A program made the position numbers and the translations under genes. Source: Mercenaria mercenaria (Eukaryota > Mollusca > Bivalvia > Venerida > Veneridae). Taken from it: a DNA stretch of 64,000 bases. How positions within the stretch are numbered: position 1 is the stretch's first letter; each line of letters starts with the position of its first letter. Location: the NCBI RefSeq assembly GCF_021730395.1, contig NC_069363.1, positions 59,763,001 to 59,827,000 of the forward strand, read 5' to 3'. The notes under the pieces are model-generated. The model did no database searches and was not told the origin of the DNA. It was given only the letters and a program-made list of their open reading frames with translations. Of this stretch, positions 58,407 through 64,000 are shown piece after piece.

Positions 58407-61400
58407 CCTTCTGTCAGCTTTTCACAAAACGCGTCCGTATACGACTCAACGCAGCTAATACAGAAATCGCATTACAAGCCTGTTTAAATATCGGGCTGCT
58501 GTGTCTTTGATGTTTGTCCCTCTCTACCGTTGAAGATATATCTTTGAAATATATGGTGTGATCTACAATTTGAGGGGTTACACTGCCGATTCGGTTCACT
58601 GGTTAGGTCAGGGTGACGGTATCAGTTTGGAGAAAAAGTCACAGATTTACAGAGCTAATGTTGCCATACGCTGGGTGTTTTATTTCTTTCATCTTTACAG
58701 ATGAGGGCATGACTTTGGAGTAACAAATTACTATTTACAGAGCAAATGTTACTACAGGTTGCGTATGAAAGCCACAATACACTTGTTAACCTTCTGTTAG
58801 CTTTTCACAAAACGCGTCCGTATACGACTCAACGCAGCTAATACAGAAATGGCATTACAAGCCTGTTTTAATATCGACCAGCTGTGACTTTAATGCTTGC
58901 TCCACTCTTCCATTGAAGATATATCTTTGAAATTTATGGTGTGATCTACAATTTGAGGGGTTACACTGCCGATTCGGTTCACTGGTTAGGTCTGGTTGAC
59001 GGTATCAATTTCGTGAAAAATCAAAGATTTACAGAGCTAATGTTACCATACGCTGCATATGAAAACATATATATGATACTGGGTGTTTTATTTCTTTCAG
59101 CTTTCACAGATGAGGGCATGCCTTTTGAGTAACAAATTACTATTTACAGAGCAAATGTTACTATAGGTTGCGTATGAAAGCCACAATACACTTGTTAACC
59201 TTCTGTCAGCTTTTCACTAAGCGCGTCCGTATACGACACAACGCAGCTAATACAGAAATCGCATTACAAACCTGTTTTAATATCGGGCTGCTGTGACTTT
59301 AATGTTTGCCCCTCTCTACCATTGAATATATATATTTGCAATATATGGTGTGATTTACAATTTGAGGTGTTACACTGCCGATTCGGTTCACTGGTTAGGT
59401 CTGGTTGACGGTATCAATTTCGAGAAAAATCAAAGATTTACAGAGCTAATGTTACCATTGCTGCATATGAAAACATATATATGATACTGGGTGTTTTATT
59501 TCTTTCAGCTTTCACAGATGAGGGCATGACTTTTGAGTAACAAATTACTATTTACAGAGCAAATGTTACTATAGGTTGCATATGAAAGCCACAATACACT
59601 TGTTACCTTCTGTCAGCTTTTCCACAAAACGCGTCCGTAAAACGACCAACGCAGCTAATACAGAAATCCCCATTACAACCCTGTTTTTATCGGGCTGCTG
59701 TGACTTTATTGTTTGTCCCTCTCTACCATTAAAAGATATACTTTGAAATATATGGGGGTGGATCTACAATTTTGAGGGTTACACTGCCGATTCGGTTCAC
59801 TGGTTAGGTCAGGGTGAGGGTATAAATTTCGAGAAAAAGTCGAAGATTTACAGAGCTAATGTTACCATACGCTGCATATGAAAACACATACATGATACTG
59901 GGTGTTTTATTTCTTTCAGCTTTCACAGATGAGGGCATGATTTTGGAAAAACAAATTACATTTCAGAGCAAAGGGTTACTATAGGTTGCGTATGAAAGCC
60001 ACAATACACTTGTTAACCTTCTGTAAGCTTTTCACAAAACGCGTCCGTATACGACTCAACGCAGCTAATACAGAAATCGCATTACAAGCCTGTTTTAATA
60101 TCGACCTGCTTTGACTTTAATGCTTGCTCCACTCTGCCATTGAAGATATATCTTTGAAATATATGGTGTGATCTACAAGTTGAGGGTTTACACTGCCGAT
60201 TCGGTTCACTGGTTAGGTCTGGTTGACGGTATCAATTTCGAGAAAAATCAAACATTTACAGAGCTAATGTTACCATACGCTGCATATGAAAACGTATATA
60301 TGATACTGGGTGTTTTATTTCTTTCATCTTTCACAGATGAGGGCATGACTTTGGAGTAATAAATTACTTTTTACAGAGCAAATGTTACTATAGGTTGCGT
60401 TTGAAAGCCCAATACACTTGTTAACCTTCTGTCAGCTTTTCCCAAAACGCGTCCGTATACGACTCAAACGAAAGAAATACAGAAATCGCATTACAACCCT
60501 GTTTCAAATCGGGCTGCTGTGAATTTTTTTGTCCCTCTCTACCATTGAAGATAAATCTTTGAAATATATGGTGTGATCTACAATTTGAGGGGTTACACTG
60601 CCGATTCGGTTCACTGGTTAGGTCAGGGTTACGGTAACAGTTTGGAGAAAAAGTCAGTAATTAACAGAGCTAATGTTACCATACGCTGCATATGAAAACA
60701 CATACATGATACTGGGTGCTTTATTTCTTTCAGCTTTCACAGATGAGGGCATGCCTTTGGAGTAACAAATTACTATTTACAGAGCAAATGTTACTATATG
60801 TTGCGTATGTAAGCCACAATACACTTGTTAACCTTCTGTCAGCTTTTCACTGAGCGCGTCCGTATACGACTCAACGCAGCTAATACAGAAATTGCATTAC
60901 AAGCCAGTTTTAATATCGGGCTGCTGTGACTATAATGATTGCCCCTCTCTACCACTGAAGATATATCTTTGAAATATATGGTGTGATCACAATTTCAGGG
61001 GTTACACTGCCGATTCGGTTCACTTGTTGGGTCAGGGTGACGGTATAAATTTGGAGAAAAACCCAAAGATTTACAGAGCTAATGTTACCATACGCTGCAT
61101 ATGAAAAATATATATATGATACTGGGTGTTTTATTTCTTTCAGCTTTCACAGATGCCGATTCGGTTCACTGGTTAGGACAGGGTGACGGTATCAATTTGG
61201 AGAAAGTCAAAGATTTACTGAGTTAATGTTGCCATACGCTGTATACGAAAACGTATATATGATACTGGGTGTTTTATTTCTTTCAGCTTTCACAGATGAG
61301 GGCATGACTTTAGAGTAACAAATTACTATTTACAGAGCAAATGTTACTATATGTTGCGTATGAAAGCCACAATACACTTGTTAACCTTCTGTCAGCTTTT

Positions 61401-64000
61401 CACAAAACGCGTCCGTATACGACTCAACGCAGCTAATACAGAAATCGCATTACAAGCCTGTTTTAATATCGGGCTGCTGTGGCTTAAATGTTTGTCCCTC
61501 TCTACCATTGAATATATATCTTTGAAACATATAGTGTGATCAATAATTTGAGGGGTTACACTGCCGATCCGGTTCACTGGTTAGGTCAGGGTGACGGTAT
61601 CAGTTTGGAAAAAAAGTCAAAGATTTACAGAGCTAATGTTGCCATACGCTGTATACGAAAACGTATATATGATACTGGGTGTTTTATTTCTTTCAGCTTT
61701 CACAGATGAGGGCATGACTTTGGAGTAACAAATTACTATTTACAAAGCAAATGTTACTATAGGTTGCGTATGAAAGCCACAATATACTTGTTAACCTTCT
61801 GTCAGCTTTTCACTAAGCGCGTCCGTATACGACTCAACACAGCTAATACAGAAATCGCATTAAACACCTGTTTAAATAACGGGCTGCTGTGACTTTAATG
61901 TTTGCCCCTCTCTACCACTGAAGATATATCTTTGAAATATATGGTGTGATCAACAATTTGAGGGGTTACACTGCCGATTCGGTTCACTTGTTAGGTCAGG
62001 GTGACGGTATCAATTTGGAGAAAAATCAAAGATTTACAGAGCTAATGTTACCATACGCTGCATATGAAAACATATATATGATACTGGGTGTTTTATTTCT
62101 TTCAGCTTTCACAGATGAGGGCATGACTTTGGAGTAAATAATAACTACTTACAGAGCAAATGTTACTATAGGTTGCGTATGAAATCCACAATACACTTGT
62201 TAACCTTCTGTCAGCTGTTCACAAAACGCGTCCGTATACGACTCAACGCAGCTAATACAAAAATCGCATTACAAGCCTGTTTTTATATCGGGCTGCTGTG
62301 ACTTTAATGTTTGCCGCTCTCTACAATTGAAGATATATTTTTGAATATTATGTTGTGACCTACAATTTGGGGGGTTACACTGCCGATCGGTTCCTTGTTA
62401 GGTCGGGGTTTGACGGTATCAATTTGGAGTAAATCAAAGATTTATAGAGCTAATGTTACAATATGCTGCATAGAAAACATATATGATACTGGGTGTTTTA
62501 TTTCTTTCAGCTTTCACAGATGAGGGCATGACTTTGGAGTAACAAATTACTGTTTACAGAGCAAATTTTACTATAGGTTGCGTATGAAATCCACAATACA
62601 TTTGTTAACCTTATGTCAGCTTTTCACAAAACGCGTCCGTATACGACTTAACGCAGCTAATACAGACATCGCATTACAAGCCAGTTTTAATATCGGGCTG
62701 CTGTGACTTTAATGTTTGCCCCTCTCTACCATTGCAGATATATCTTTGAAATATATGGTGTGATCAACAATTTCAGTGGTTACACTGCCGAATCGGTTCA
62801 CTGGTTAGGTCAGGGTGACCGGTATCAATTTGGAGAAAAATCAAAGATTTACAGAGCTATTGTTACCATACGCTGCATATGAAAACATATATATGATACT
62901 GGGTGTTTTATTTTTTTCAGCTTTCACAGATGAGAGCATGACTTTGGAGTAATAAATTACTATTTTCAGAGCAAATGTTACTATAGGTTGCGTATGAAAG
63001 CCACAATACACTTGTTAACCTTCTATCAGCTTTTCGCAAAACGCGTCCGTATACGACTCAACGCAGCTAATGCAGAAATCGCATTACAGGCCTGTTTTAA
63101 TATCGGGCTGCTGTGACTTTAATGTTTGCCCCTCTCTACCATTGAAGATATATCTTTGAAATATATGGTGTAATCTACAATTTGTAGGTTACACTGCCGA
63201 ATCGATTCACTGGTTAGGTCAGGGTGACGGTATCAATTTGGAGTAAAATCAAAATTTACAGAGCTAATGTTACCATACGCTGCATATGAAAACATATATA
63301 TGATACTGGGTGTTTTATTTCTTTCAGCTTTAACAGATGAGGGCATGACTTTGGAGTAACAAATTACTATTTACAGAGCAACTGTTACTATAGGTTGCGT
63401 ATGAAAGCCACAATACACTTGTTAACCTTCTATCAGCTTTTCACAAAACGCGTCCGTATACGACTTAACGCAGCTAATACAGACATCGCATTACAAGCCA
63501 GTTTTAATATCGGGCTGCTGTGACTTTAATGTTTCCCCCTCTCTTCCATTGAAGATTATATCTTTGAAATATATGGTGTAATCTACAATTTGTAGGTTAC
63601 ACTGCCGAATCGATTCACGGTAGGTCAGGGTGAGGGTATCATTTGGAGTAAAACAAAATTTACAGAGCTAATGTTACATACGCTGCATATAAAAACATAT
63701 ATATGTATGGGTGTTTTATTTCTTTCAGCTTTCACCAGATGAGGGTAGGACTTTTGACTAGCGAATTACTATTTACAGAGCAAATGTTAATATAGGTTGC
63801 GTATGAAAGCCACAATACACTTGTTAACCTTTTATCAGCTTTTCACAAAACGCGTCCGTATACGACTTAACGCAGCTAATACAGACATCGCATTACAAGC
63901 CAGTTTTAATATCGGGCTGCTGTGACTTTAATGTTTGCCCCTCTCTTCCATTGAAGATATATCTTTGAAATATATGGTGTAATCTACAATTTGTAGGTTA
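58407..64000. repeat. Satellite array, about 408-bp monomer, 14 copies, runs off the right edge
   Basis: The landmark CGCGTCCGTATACGAC recurs at roughly 58431, 58813, 59223, 59631, 60040, 60450, 60855, 61408, 61819, 62228, 62633, 63044, 63449 and 63856, mostly 402-412 bp apart. The first unit is short (about 381 bp), and one (60855-61408) is about 552 bp because of an internal duplication. Every unit contains GCCGATTCGGTTCACTGGTT, a palindromic ATATATCTTTGAAATATAT, and TTTTATTTCTTTCAG followed by CTTTCACAGATGAGGGCATG. Open stretches of about 60 codons recur but have no ATG start and are broken in several units, so coding is not supported. Confidence 0.9.

Noticed and set aside
58941-59132. 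Recurrent 63-codon open stretch in the satellite (also near 60168 and 61946) as a conserved small protein gene
   Set aside because: It starts at GTG rather than ATG, and several other monomers break the frame. The recurrence is explained by the tandem repetition itself.

Overview
The window is animal nuclear DNA. The genes are split by GT-AG introns, the base composition is AT-rich, and most of the sequence is interspersed and tandem repeat. The repeat types suggest a bivalve mollusc, probably a heterodont clam (venerid-like). These include AGCTCACC...CTCTTGTT elements with internal GGTCA-rich minisatellites, tRNA-headed SINEs ending in a GCGTTAAACCC tail, and short TTAA-bounded MITEs. The species call rests on recalled repeat types and was not searched.

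Four host protein-coding genes can be built exon by exon. (1) MPV17L2-like, minus strand, 5051 down to 1396; its last exon or exons lie beyond the left edge. (2) PLGRKT, plus strand, 17656-21382, four exons, 141 aa, ending in the diagnostic C-terminal lysine. (3) RNF11, plus strand, 32130-37875, three exons, 147 aa, with an N-terminal MGNC lipidation motif, a PPPPY motif and a RING-H2 domain. (4) A small type I membrane protein, plus strand, 48677-51337, four exons, 137 aa, with a signal peptide, a Cys-rich ectodomain, one transmembrane helix and two PPxY motifs. No ortholog was recognised for the fourth.

Layout. 0-5 kb holds the MPV17L2-like gene with MITEs, a SINE and degenerate GACCTTGACC arrays in its introns. 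5-12.2 kb is gene-free, with a Mutator-like foldback element, a MITE and a long hairpin. 12.3-17.4 kb holds two LINE 3' ends, a Helentron-like element and two SINEs, one of them nested in a LINE. 17.6-21.4 kb is PLGRKT with a Helentron-like element in its last intron. 21.6-29.5 kb is dense repeats, including a hAT-type element with an 8-bp target duplication and another Helentron-like unit inside it. 29.5-32 kb is quiet. 32-38 kb is RNF11. 38.3-40.5 kb is a hAT-like transposon carrying a spliced zinc-finger-like gene fragment. 40.5-48.6 kb is minisatellites and old repeats. 48.6-51.7 kb is the PPxY membrane protein gene. 52.9-57.3 kb is a young non-autonomous LTR retroelement that split a tRNA-like sequence inside an older inverted-repeat element. 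58.4 kb to the end is a satellite array of about 408-bp monomers.

The four genes do not form an operon or an obvious pathway. RNF11 and the small membrane protein both carry PPxY motifs, so both are candidate partners of NEDD4-type WW-domain ligases. MPV17L2 and PLGRKT are both small membrane proteins, and MPV17L2 is mitochondrial.
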